This document shows, piece after piece, positions 24,540-35,828 of a stretch of 64,000 bases of DNA; position 1 is the stretch's first letter, and each line of letters begins with the position of its first letter. A program made the position numbers and the translations under genes. Origin of the DNA: Phytoseiulus persimilis (lineage: Eukaryota > Arthropoda > Arachnida > Mesostigmata > Phytoseiidae); contig CM075101.1 of assembly GCA_037576195.1 (NCBI GenBank), forward strand, positions 16,740,001 to 16,804,000, written 5' to 3'. Under the pieces are notes generated by a model, which saw only the letters and a program-made list of their open reading frames with translations, had not been told where the DNA came from and searched no databases.

Positions 24540-27292
24540 CGTAAGAGGACGAGTCCTTCATCACCGAGCGGACGGCAGCAATTGAAAGCGTGGATTTCAA
24601 ACTCCGCCGGGACCATACTCTCACCATGGACTGCCGTGGAACTACATGAGATGATGGTATTCCACACTCGGCCGACCACGCGGAAGTCATACTTATTCAT
24701 CTATCCCACGGCATGACTTCCTTGAGAAGCGCTCTGACGTCGTCAATGCTCATCAAAAACGACGAAGATAACCAGCTCGACCGAATGGAAGCTATATGTT
24801 TTGAATCATATTTGCTCATTCGATTCCCGGGCGCGATGCCAGAGAACTTACCTTTATTCTTCTGCGGATACGATCGAAACCGATGTTTTTTCCACGGAAT
24901 CCCAATATTGAAGTCGACGAACAGTCAGATCTCGAGTTCGAGATTGCGTGTTGCTTCTCCATGGAATCCATACACATGAATATGAAATACATTGTTATGA
25001 TGCGTCATCTGGAATGCGACGCGGCGCGCGAGCCGACACGAGGAATTAGGCCGAGGGCGAGGCCCGGGCATAGTCGAAGGTCCGCCCGCTAATGTTGCAT
25101 ATTAGCGGGTAGTTATCTCGAGTATCGAGCGGTGTGGAGTTTCGCCGACTTTGTCCAGCGTCGGACGGGGGAATCCCGCGGGATGCTAGCTTTGCAGAAT
25201 ATGCAGCTCGTCTCTTCCGACTTTCTCCACATCAGGCTAGCGAAACCGAAGCAACCCAACGGGAATTGTGCTGCTGCGTATGAGAATGAATGAGCGTCGG
25301 ATACCCCACAGTTTTCACTGCGAAAATGTAGTCCTCATCCATCTATTCCTAAAATCGGCCGAATCCGGACGGCTGGATGAACAAATATTCATGAATGCCT
25401 GAACTCTCAGTCTCTGGTCTAGGAAAAACGTCTCCTGAGCGAGGAAGTAGCTTACATCACCTAAGCGAATCGTGGGAGAATAGCTCATCCACTCCGCATC
25501 CATTCATTTTGTGTCGCCATATACTCGTGTTCTTATTCCATTGACCAGGCACTCTCAATGGCATTGGGCATCTAGTATTGAGATGAGGAAATTGGTGTAT
25601 AAGCATGAAAGAAGGGTCCTCCGGGACCCCCCGAGCGCCACTGGGCGGGGTTCGCCGACTCAAAAATGTTGGGCACAGACTCTACACATATAACGAATGA
25701 ACCGGTTCCGGAAATTATCTCACAACCCAAAGATAATTTTATACGCTCACAGAAGTTAGTGTTTGGAAGAAACGTAAAACTTGACCTTTCACGACAGTCC
25801 CTTGAATTTGGCCAAAATCGCCTCCAGGCTGACGGAGGCATGGCCTCTGGACGCCAGCAAGAAAAGAGTCTCAACAATTTGGTTCTTCTATGTAAGTCAC
25901 TGCAACACTTCAGCCTAATGTTCCGAGCTGGTGGGAGCGATGATGGATTCATTTCTCTCTCCGGGGGTGTCGGACCTTGAAATATCGCCTCGACGAGGCA
26001 CTGCGCGACAATCACGTGGTTGAAACATCTCCCACGAGGGAATGGCACAACCTCATGGCTTGATTTTGGGTCGAGACCTATGTAACGAGGTACGTTTCTC
26101 GACATCTCGAGGAGTCCGTCTCCAAAAGTTTCTCTCTTCGCTTCCGTCACCCTCTAACTTCTGTTTTTAACTTTGATTTCTCAGTATTGTGTGCGGATTC
26201 GCAAGCTCAGTCCATGAGCCTCATTACCGATGACTGAGAAATGAAAGTGGAGAACTGCAATGGGAGGATCGAAGAGGCGGAGAGAGAAACTTTCGACGAC
26301 AGATTTTCGATGAGTCCATGAGGAATCACCCAACTCGGGAGGTCTTAACCCCAGATCTCACTATGAGGTCGTGCCGTTCCCTTGACAGTGACCCATTGTA
26401 CGCTCGCTCCATGTATTGAACCCTTGATCTAGCATCCTCCGGTAATGTAGCGAAGATGCAGGGCCAAGAAGCGGCAGAAATTACAGATCGACAATCCAGA
26501 TCCGCTTTTCAGTCTATCCTAATAGACAGTTAAATAGAAATCTGCTTCCGGACTTTGAAGTGCTTACAGTCTGTCACGGAACGTTTGAATCACGACTCTA
26601 TTGAATGTTTCATCGCCAAACAGTCGACGATGGCTTCTCCTGAGAAACTCCGCCCGTCCACCGTCTATGTGACATGAGTGGATCTCTGTTAAGTCCAAGA
26701 GAAGAACTCTGAGCGTAACTGTTACACTCCGAGAACCACCACGCTTGATTGAGGAGGGAAAATCAGGCTAGAGCGCAGGTAACTGCCTCTGGATCCGGAG
26801 CAGTCTGGAGAGGAGACGGAACGTCTTTTCGGAAGCAACGCTCTTCCAAGGAGCATTGAGGACTGTCTAGAATGGTTTAGCTAACCTGGGCCAGCGAGGA
26901 AAAGCCGGTTTTCTCCAGTCGCGTAAGTACAGAACCTGTTCTGTCTCGAGGAGGAGCAGGCTCACAAGCCATTATTCACCCCCCCCCCCCCCTAATTCCA
27001 TTCGTGTCCACCGTGTTCTCATGGTTACTCCACGATGACCTCGACAAGCGTAACCGCAGAGGGTTCCAAATCGATCCAAACGTGACTCTCGCGGAATTCG
27101 CGGCCGAGGCAAATCAGGACGGCGTCTCAACGCCTCAGCCCTGAATAATTTCATGATTCCGCTCCCGACAAATTGGAACATCAGAGTTCCGGGCTTCTCA
27201 TGAACCAATACATCCGACGGAATTTCATTGAACACGATATTCTCCAAGCAGATTAAATCGGATCCCGGGATCTGGCCAACTCCTCTGTGAGG

Positions 27293-30200
27293 ATGCTGCG
27301 ATGGTGGCGCATGCTTGTTCTGCTGCTGGCGGTTTCGCCATCAAGCTGTACTCTCTCCCGGATATTTCGACCGAGACCGATTGTGGTGGTGAACGGCGCG
27401 ATCCTGACAGGTCATCCGAGCGAGCATTCGGTGAGGTATATTCATAGGGATCCGCGCTTCCTCAACCGCTTCCGGAATCGGGGTCCAGGTCTCGCCGGCG
27501 GCGTTTCGTTCGGGGCCGGCATCTTCCGGAAAACGATCAGAATGATCACTCCAGCGTTCAACTTGGCGCACACCAGAATTTCGCTTGTTTGTGAGTTCCA
27601 AGGAACGTGAAACGACTCTCCAAATGTTCCGGAGAGTTTCCCCGCCGAGGAATCATGTTGCGGAGGCCGGAGATTTACGGTCTCTATTCTTGCATTGATT
27701 TCAGTTCAAGCCCCGACAATCCGACGCTTGGACGGCTTCCTGAACGAAGTCGTGGAGAACATACAGTCGAGTCAGAACAGGGAGCTCGAAGATGAGATAG
27801 ACCTTTCCGAAACGTTCAATACCGCTTTCAAGGAGAGCGATGGACAGTTGGCGCCTCCACCTAAACGGCTTCCACGCCATCCTCACAGCCGCCCAAACAA
27901 TAGTGGTCCGTATGGCTCGGGCGATCGTGGCCACGGTCACACGGGCAGTTCTGATCGTGGTCGCCCTGGTGGTCCCGATCGCGGTCGCCCTGGTGGTCCT
28001 GATAGTGGTCGCCCAAGTGGTCCCAATAGTGGTCGTCCTGGTGGTCCTAATAGCGGTCGTCCTAATCGTCCTGGAGACGGTTGGCCACAGGGTCAGAACA
28101 GGGATGGACGCGACCTGGATTTCAAGAATCCATTCGATGACCCCTACGGAATGAATATCAGTGAGCATGAAACCAGATCTAAGAAAGGGTCGAGTCGAAG
28201 GTGTCCTACTCCAGAGTTGAGATCGTGAGATGTTTCTCGAATGAAGACTCTGAATTGGGGCTCTCTCGCTTACAGCTATTGCATCGCCTATAGTCGCCAA
28301 TGAAATAAAACTTCTGAACGCCAGCATTTACGTTGCTGTCGTCAGGTTAGTGATTCCGTTGTCTCAGGGGGGTCTCAACGCGAACGCTACGACTGCAGGT
28401 GAGTCAGAACATAGTTTGCTACAAGCGCTCTGAACAGGGTACCTTCATTCAGAGGCGTACCCCGGGGGGTCGAGGAGCTATGGCCTCCTCCAAACTTCCT
28501 GTTGGTTCCAGAGGGCTCAATAGTGATGGTGATTATAATCGCGAATAGGCACCCAAATGTTGTGCATATTGAGAAAAATGGCTTCAGGTGCCCACGAACG
28601 CATTCCTGGACGCGTCCCTGCCTTCGTTGGAATCGCGAAGCCACAGCTCTGGGTTCGAAGAGAAACCTATGCCGGCCACTGGGCACGTGTGCGATCGCGT
28701 GATATCGACTCAAAATCAGGGCTTTCGGTTACGATTCTGCTGAAGCCTGCAGAAACTAAACCATGCCAAAGGCGATCGAGCTCTGCGGACGGCGGTCGTA
28801 TCTTCAAAGTTGTAGCGATTGTTGATGAAGAGGAAGGGTCTCTGATTTCGATGAGACTCTGTCAGTAAATGGACACACCGCGGTGAATGACGCTCCATGC
28901 AGCTGGCGAAGTCCAGAATAGCGGTCGAGTTGACACTAGACGCAGTTAGCATAACGATGCTCTCGCTAAAATCGGTTGGATCAGACGAGAGTTTTCCCGA
29001 GGTACTTGGACACCTTGAGAGGATTTGTGATGAATTTCTAGGTCACGCGCGCGTCAGAGCTGCCTCGGGGAATTTCTCGGCTGCCATATCAAGCTTGAAC
29101 AATCTCAGGAGTTCAGTGGACCCGAAGAACAAGGTCAGTTACATCTCGAACCTAAGAGCAGAGAAATACGTTTTCCGGAGGGTAAGTCCATCAGTAATCA
29201 TTCCTGGATTGATCTTTGACGATGGATCTTCAGCATGCTCGAGAACTAGATGAAGCATCTGACAGACTGATTGATGATATGAACTACATGAACCGGCTAC
29301 TCAGAAACGATGGAAACCAGAATGAAATCGCTGATACAGGTGGGGTCAAAATTCAGGACCTGAGAAACTATTGTACACCTCAATGTAATGATCGTTATCA
29401 GAACTCCAGATGGATATTCTGGCCCGTAGTTTCGACTGCAAGCTTCGAGCGACATTGACCCGTCTTCTGACATTCGCCGCACGAATCCCATACAGTCGAT
29501 AATATTCATTGGGATGAAGCGTAATCTCTGAAACTTGCAGTTGCCAAGATGATATATGATTCGGTGCCTGTTCTCAACGCGCTAGTTTTGGCGGATGTAC
29601 CTCCCGATAGAATCAGCGCATTCTTCCTCAACGTAATTGAAGGCATCGGTAAGCCCGATGGAAAGTTGCGATAGCGGAAACTTGTCGTTCGATCGCTCAA
29701 ATGCTGATTTGTTCCTTCTCCATCCCAGTCAGCGTGGTCGTTGGCGAAACCATGCTGATGGCATCGAACAGATCGAATTCGATGAATGACGTCGTCCAGT
29801 TCATCAACACCGCCCTGAGACCTCTTACAATATCTGCAAGCTACTCAACTATGACCGAACCAGACTTCAATGGTGATCCGGGTGTGCGTGATTCTGTTCC
29901 TGAAAACAACTTACAGTCGGATGATAACGTTCCACCGCGGAACGAGCCGAGTCGCGATAATGAAGACAGACCTGTAGAGAACAGTGACCACAGAAACGGT
30001 ATTGTACGAAATGATGACCGGCCTGGAGACAATCCTCAAGCTGAAGACGATTTGAAGGACGAATCGCCTGATGACCGCGATAGGCCACGGCAGTACTCGA
30101 ACTACGATCCTGATAGACCACGCTATAGAAATCCCAGAGCCGGGAATTCGCGTGCAAGTGATTATCCACTCGGAAGCTCCTTCCCACGGGGCCTGGACAG

Positions 30201-30639
30201 ACAGAATCCGCGCACTAGGGATGAGCCAAGACCAGAGCCATGGGACGATCAACGTTATCGGGATGATGCAAGGAAGGGACCCTGGGAAGACTCCCGATAC
30301 CGAGACAGAACGAGGCAGAACCCATGGTATAGTGCGCGAGCCGCGGACAGTGTTAGGCTCGAACCGTGGGAAGATCCTCCTTCCACAGATGGTGGTCAGA
30401 CAGATGCACGAAACACTCCCAATGCCGCGTTGGATAGGGAGCAGGAGCGCTGGAACGGTCGAGACGCCGCGGATAACGCGAATCCAGGCCCATGGAACAA
30501 TCCAGGTGGCGCGAACAGTGTGAGACAGAATCCACGTGCCCCAGAGAATGCAGGTCGGGATCCATGGGACAATGCACTCGACACGGACCTCGGGAAGCAG
30601 GGTCCCAACGACGGCACACGGAGAGCGTCCGAACAGTGA
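27293..30639 (+). CDS. Secreted seven-exon protein, paralogue B, with long disordered tail
   Basis: Exons: 27293-27590, 27705-28160, 28276-28398, 29042-29133, 29234-29339, 29541-29648, 29729-30639 (TGA), giving 697 residues. All junctions are GT-AG, with phases 1,1,1,0,1,1 as in the gene at 19016-20852. Translation starts at ATG 27293; an in-frame GTG six bases upstream is ignored. A signal peptide is evident (MLRWWRMLVLLLAVSPSSC). Exon 2 ends in a Gly/Arg/Pro-rich block with eight-residue repeats like GRPGGPDS. Exon 7 begins with the shared AL(K/R)PL-x-I core, then adds about 270 residues of charged, Pro/Asp/Arg/Asn-rich sequence with recurring PW-(D/E/N)-(D/N) words. Cysteines are almost absent. 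The tail looks intrinsically disordered. A secreted, repeat-bearing protein of this kind could be structural, adhesive or salivary, but the sequence does not decide. The frame is also open from 28899 into exon 4, so a longer alternative exon 4 is possible. Confidence 0.75.
27905..28075 (+). repeat. In-frame 24-bp coding repeat (GRPGGPDS type)
   Basis: Within exon 2 of paralogue B, units near GGTCGCCCTGGTGGTCCTGA recur six or seven times in frame, encoding Gly-Arg-Pro-x-Gly-Pro-(D/N)-(S/R). The purity at DNA level suggests recent slippage. Confidence 0.7.
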
Positions 30640-31188
30640 CCGAAAGGATTTCATAACGTCAGACGGCTCTATGGAAACGTCATGGTTTCGTCCACGTCTC
30701 AGGAACTTGACCGCGGTTTGTTCGCGAATCATCGGTTGTTCCAGCGACTTTCAGAAAAACTCTCAGTGAAAATGCGTTTGACGGCCCTTTCTGTGGATCA
30801 ACTTTACAGACGAGCAAGGAAGACAAAATGGACGCCGCATGGCTCATTCGAGAGCGCTCTTCTAAGTCTAGCGGAGTCTTCAGTTGAGCACTGTTACGGA
30901 TCGAGGAAGCACAACTTTCGACTTTGTCCAGAGGCAATGCATATAAACTATGATTTCTCCACATCCGAGACTTTCTTTCATTCAACTGGCCAGTATTCTC
31001 ACAGGTCGTCCTTTATCAGTTGGAGATGTGAACTCGAACTCTTGTTGCGAGAATGCAGGAAGCGGTGATTTCGCTTGGTGCGTAGGTACAGGGAAGGTTT
31101 ATTGTCCATCAAGTACAAACCGCGGTGATATTTTCCCTGGAGCCGCCTGTCACAAAATGACTGTAAAGTACTGGCGGAGAGAAGAACC

Positions 31189-31194
31189 AATAAA
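31189..31194 (+). other. Candidate poly(A) signal, AATAAA
   Basis: This is the first AATAAA seen downstream of the stop of paralogue B (30639). It ends 15 bp before the stop codon of the convergent CCDC86-like gene, implying closely spaced or overlapping 3' ends. Confidence 0.35.
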
Positions 31195-31208
31195 AAAAGT
31201 GAGACGGC

Positions 31209-32189
31209 TCAGGAGTTATCAACAACAGTCACATCCCGCTTTTTGATGTTCTTCAATTGCTTCTTCTTCATACGCTTGATCTTGGCTGTGTTCTTTATAA
31301 CCGTGACCACCTGTAAATATTCGGAGATTAGCTGAGATCAGATCGGAAACGGCTAAGCAGGTATGCTGAACTACAAGACGAATAGCTAGCTCTGGACAAC
31401 TGTCCATCGGATCGTGGTTCCGAATTTCACGAGACTACACTCACCTCGCCCTTTCTTTCATTTTCCTCACGTTTCCGTCGGTTTGCTTCACATCGCTTTC
31501 TTTTCGCCTCTAGCGCAGCTTTCTTGCCCTCGTCCAGTTGTTTTTGAAGCTCCTAGAGCCGGGAATGTAGAAGACATGTGAGAAAATCCTCGCACAGGAG
31601 TCGGTTGGAGCGGTTCCGGAGAGATGCTTATTTGCAACCATGCCTCCCCTGTGATCATCAATTCATGTGAAGCAATAGGGGAATGAGTGTTCGATGGCTA
31701 TTCTCCTGATCGCCGTTCGATCGCTGGAAGGTGATTGATGTGAAGTTCCTGAACTTTTGGGCTCTGCTCATTAGATGATCGGAAAACTGACCTGAACTTT
31801 CCTCCGTTCCGTCCTTTCTTCCATGGCTTTCTTGAATGGCGTTTTCAAGGGCGTCACAGCAATCATAGACTTGAAGCGAGATTTTGGTGTTTTCCATACT
31901 CTTTCCGAGAAGACAATCAACGCGTTATGCGAGAAACACAGAACACAGAACCGAGTTGATATGGCGATCGATCTATTGAATTTTCTATCTCAGTTCTGAA
32001 GCGCTCCATTAAGCATAAGCGAGATTTTCCTGACGACACAGGAAGATACTGCAAGCTTGTCCTATCAGGACACTGCACGAAGAAGACTTTTCTACATGAA
32101 GATCATCTCGGTTTACCAGGTTAGTGTCTTTTGTCATACCTTCCGGATTTCGGCTTGCCTCTAGGCACTTCAGTTTTCGATTGCTCCAT
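31209..32189 (-). CDS. CCDC86: CCDC86/Cgr1-family nucleolar protein, complete
   Basis: Four exons on minus: 32189-32140, 31900-31792, 31552-31445, 31310-31209. Together they encode 122 residues, with junction phases 2,0,0 and GT-AG sites throughout. The short first exon carries the family signature GKPKSGR, which joins VWK across intron 1 to give the conserved GKPKSGRVWK. Exon 3 is the highly basic, coiled-coil-like helix with alternating Lys/Arg and Glu. Exon 4 holds the conserved C-terminal block VIKNTAKIKRMKKKQLK followed by KKRD. CCDC86 (cyclon) in animals and Cgr1 in yeast are nucleolar proteins; Cgr1 is needed for pre-rRNA processing and 60S assembly, and CCDC86 coats mitotic chromosomes. 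This copy is small because the long variable N-terminus of vertebrate CCDC86 is missing, making it closer in size to Cgr1. It is convergent with paralogue B. Confidence 0.9.
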
Positions 32190-33755
32190 GGCTCTGTTGT
32201 GGAATGGATAGATTTCGGGAGATAATTCCCCGTCGGAACCACCGTGAACCAATTCACAACGAGAACTCAGCGGACCAATACTCTCGTCAGCGCCTCTCGA
32301 GAATTTCACGTGGTTCGGCTCATAACAACGACACCATCTCACTCTCTCATTTCGGCGAGGGCACGTCGTTACGGGCAATGATGACGCGCCCGGAGATATC
32401 GACCCAACGGGCGCATGACAGAATCTGAATGAGGAAGAGCGACATGAAATGTTGCTGAAGGCTGTAACTTCAATAAGGAGTTTCAGTATTTCCATTGCTC
32501 AAATGATTCCCTCATGTGATATCATGATTGTTCTTCCCTGAACGGACAGGATGGGCTCCAGTGAGCTCCAGCCAGTGAAGAAATCGATGTGGCATGATGG
32601 AACATGGGCATGGGGTGCGAATGACCGATCGACGGAAAAGAACCCCATAGGCCTTCTTCTTCTGCGGTTTTTGATTTCGATACTTTCCAAATCCAATATC
32701 CGGTGATTTGCGAGGGTGTCATCACGCGAAAATTTGAGATATTCCGAACGCTTGAACGGTGACGTGACTAGCGAATTTCGTTGAACACATAAATTGACAA
32801 TTACAAGGGCTCAACATCGATTTTATCTTTCGGATAGAAGAGTCCCGACTGAGAAGGTTCCCTTAAAATTTCTGAAGGTGATTCACAGACAGCGAGGTCC
32901 GATTACAGATGCTGCGGTCCATCACTGCTATATTAGACGAGGTGACAGAGGGAAGTTGGAGACTCATTTCCTTGTTCAGCCGTCGTTCACTGTACGATTG
33001 ATGAGGAACCTCGAAATGTTTGTTTCAACGTGAGATCAGTATCCGCAGTGAACACGTGTCGTCCAATACAACTGGAAGCACGTGCTCACGCGTAGCCAGC
33101 TTGGTGTCGTCATATAATCGAGAGATGTTCGCACTTTGTTCTGTACATGTGAAAGAAAATGGAGTCGAGAGGGATCGGACTACAAATGAGCTCTCGGGAA
33201 CAATTCAGAGGTATAGAATGCAGGAGATTTCACCACAGGAACTCGGCCATGTTCTCAAGCGCCCAGCTCGATGTCTCGAATTGTCTTATCAGATCGCCTC
33301 GATTCTTGGGCGAGAACAGAAAAGAGAAGATGGATGGAACCTCGAATTTCTGAAAATCGATTGAAAGGCCGGAATAAACGCGCGATATGACTCAGCTTCT
33401 CGAGGCTGATGTATGTTCATGGGAAACCACGTCTGAACTGGAAAAGTACGGAGGCGCTTTGTCATCTTCTCTTTCACCACCGTTTTTCCCAGATTGAGCA
33501 GTTTCGCTCGACCCCGTTTCTAATCACTCGTGACTGATCATTTCATCGCGGACGATCGACGCTCGTCAGAGGGTTTCGTTACAGGAGCTCCTCTAGTTCC
33601 TGAGGAACGCCCATCGCCGTGGAACAAGACTTTCTCCAATGCCCCTGGCGAAGCCTTCTTGGCGTCTTCCACCGCGTCAACTGGCGCTAGAGCACAATAT
33701 GAGAGAACTTCCCCTCCTAGAGAACCGGAGCCACATTTCCTATGTGTGACGACCC
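32190..33755. other. No supportable gene
   Basis: This includes the presumed promoter of the CCDC86-like gene just above 32189. Frames at 32794-33033 and 33020-33364 show no domain or splice partners. Confidence 0.35.
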
Positions 33756-34249
33756 ATGGAGAGATACAAACTCATACTCAAGTGCCTCCAGAAGCTCCGG
33801 AAGTTTGAAGATCCACGAATCCGCGTTCTGTCCTCATTGCAAGATTTCGGACGAGGAAACTACTTGCATGCTCTGAGCCGGTATGTTTCCTCGCGCGTTC
33901 CATCCTGAGATCACAACGCTTGCATGGGTCTCCCATTTTCACCGCTGATCTAGCCTGGTATGCCGCAGATGATCCCCCCCCCCCCATTCGAACCACGGTT
34001 GTACAGCTGAGCTTCCACGGAAAAGTGAGTTCGGTCGACCTGCTCAGGCGGTCCGAAGCTCTTGGCTCTTGCGTCACGAAAATGAGAGACAAGTTCCAGC
34101 ATGGGCGTCCAGCTCAAATCTTGGAACAAGCACCGATGCAGAGTGAGAAGATCAGCCATAAGCGGCGCACAAAATTCGCATCGACTAGGGAAAAAAAGCA
34201 AATGCCCATCAAGGAGACGACCCCGAGAGAGAAGACATATCTTGCTGTA
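33756..34249 (+). CDS. Small protein resembling a TFIIS N-terminal (LW) domain
   Basis: The proposed exons are 33756-33880 (phase 2 donor CG|GTATGT) and 34100 to the TAA ending at about 34249. The product is roughly 91 residues. The first part (KLILKCLQKLRKF, then IRVLSSLQDFGRGNYLHALSR) and the start of exon 2 (VQLKSWNK) loosely follow the four-helix TFIIS/Elongin A N-terminal module: a Leu-rich helix, a G-x-G turn, another helix and a closing L-x-x-W-K. The remainder is very basic. A run of 12 C at 33974-33985 lies in the intron. The domain call is a weak resemblance and exon 2 could be wrong; further exons may exist upstream. Confidence 0.3.
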
Positions 34250-34868
34250 ACTTGCGCAGAAAAGATCGCGAGCTTGTGCTGTGCGCTTTGGAATCATTTT
34301 ACGAAGCCCTACTTATTATCGACGAATCACACATTGACGAGGAGACACTCTGCTCGCCTGTAACTGCCGCTACTGTTTCCACATGCTCGTAAGAAGCGAG
34401 CCCCCCAATGAAGAGAACAGATCTCGCGGAAACTTGCGCGAGAAAAAACGCGGGCTTCTGACTCGCGATCTGGAAACCGCGGTGATTTCCACAGACGTCG
34501 TCAACTTAAACGCTCATCGGGTCCGCTACAGGTGCCCATGGGTGCACCTATTTTTTTTTGCGGTGCTGGCCGGGATATTGGCTTCCCAGTGGAGAATATA
34601 AACCACGGTGAGAATTTCGGGTGATTCATTGCAAGCCGTTGGCAGCAGCTAACATTATCCAAGATTAGGATGAAGTCTACAAGACGCGGCAGTGCCGAAA
34701 ACCCTGCCTCCATCTGATTTTCTGGCCGTCCTGTCGATGAGGCATTGTTCATCGATCTAGCCATCCATCCACGGATCGATCAACGGTGCTGTGATCGATG
34801 AATAATGACTGAACTCGGGAATCCTGAGTTCCAACGACCGACAGAGATGTCTTATAACAAGCCCCTCC

Positions 34869-35303
34869 ATGGAATACGTTCCGCCAAGCGGGACGGCAGC
34901 CGTGAGCTCTCCGATTCTGAAAGGAATCCCAAGATTCTGCAAGTTCAAATCCGTGTCCAAACCCGAGGCACATCTCCGCGTTGGTGGTCGGGCAACGATT
35001 TTGATCAATGGTGAGCGTTTTCCCGGGTTCCGACGATAGTACTATTTACTAGATCAGCATCGACAACCGAAGGAGCCGTACATCTGAAACAATTTTTTTT
35101 CAAGGAGTCAGACTCGTATCCGGGGAGAGTTTCCTTTAGAATACCTGCGGACCGAGAACGAAATTCGAGTTGGCGTTGATGCGAGTGAGACGATTGTCAA
35201 ACTCCCAGTGGCACAGTTTCCTGGTATGTCATCGCTTGTACAATTAATGGGCCTATTAGCGACTTGTCGAACGTCAGCGACCATGAGCACCGTTCCGCAG
35301 TAA
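34869..35303 (+). CDS. Unrecognised small three-exon protein, 83 aa
   Basis: Exons 34869-35010, 35140-35223 and 35278-35303 join in phase 1 at both junctions, with GT-AG sites (AATG|GTGAGC, CCTTTAG|AA, CCTG|GTATGT, GTCAG|CG). The product starts MEYVPPSGTAAVSSP, carries a central RVGGRATILING and an acidic, Val-rich ENEIRVGVDASETIV, then LPVAQFP, and stops after eight more codons in a tiny last exon. There is no signal peptide, membrane segment or cysteine cluster. The start was chosen at the first ATG of the open exon, in good context (CTCCATGG); the frame stays open about 60 bases upstream, so an earlier exon is possible. Family not recognised. The three-exon phase agreement is the main support. 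Confidence 0.5.
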
Positions 35304-35828
35304 ACGAGATTGTAACGAAAATATCTCCTCTGCGGGTCTGGTGCCTACTGTAGGACTCTTATTTGGCTGAGGTCCTCGATACGGCTTGTTCCTGGTACAG
35401 GAAACCTCATCGGCGGGTTGACCGTCTCCACCCTCCCCTCTTGCGCCCCCGCCCTCTGGATCGAATGGTTTCCCTGAGCCGGTTGATGGAGTCCCTGGTT
35501 GTTCTTGAGTAGGAGTCCACTTGTTTGCCCAGTAAAAGATCAAGTCGACCTGAGCGGACACGCTTTGTGTGATTCAAGTCATCAGTCACGGGACAGTTTC
35601 GCGAATGGAAATCGCGCTCACAGATGGCGGAACAGCGATGTGGCCCTAAAGAATACGGAGAGAGACAGAGCCCGGGAACCTGCAGGTGCGAACAGACTTG
35701 TCATCGATTGAGGTCACGATGCTGGCCCGGTCGCAGTGTTTGGGTTACGTTTAGGTTGTAAACTTATCCGCTGGCTACGTTAGAGCGGCGCGAGATATTC
35801 CTGCCGTAGTTGGCGTCTTGGCTCCAAC
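35304..35828. other. Presumed upstream region of transporter exon 1a
   Basis: No coding signal is seen. It should hold the promoter and 5' leader for the first exon starting at 35829, but no TATA-like element stands out. Confidence 0.3.

Larger units (their letters stand above)
22965..27292. other. Interval with exon-like fragments between the paralogues
   Basis: No complete gene can be built. Isolated plus-strand segments look like exons of the secreted family: 24424-24539 after a CACAATTAG acceptor and ending AAC|GTAAGA; a Leu/Met-rich frame from 24713; and a segment near 26431-26526 ending in a stop. A 9-bp-arm hairpin (CCCGCTAAT/ATTAGCGGG) lies at 25085-25109. A run of 14 C is at 26979-26992. 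Minus-strand frames at 25572-26150 and 26972-27247 have no recognisable content. Confidence 0.35.
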
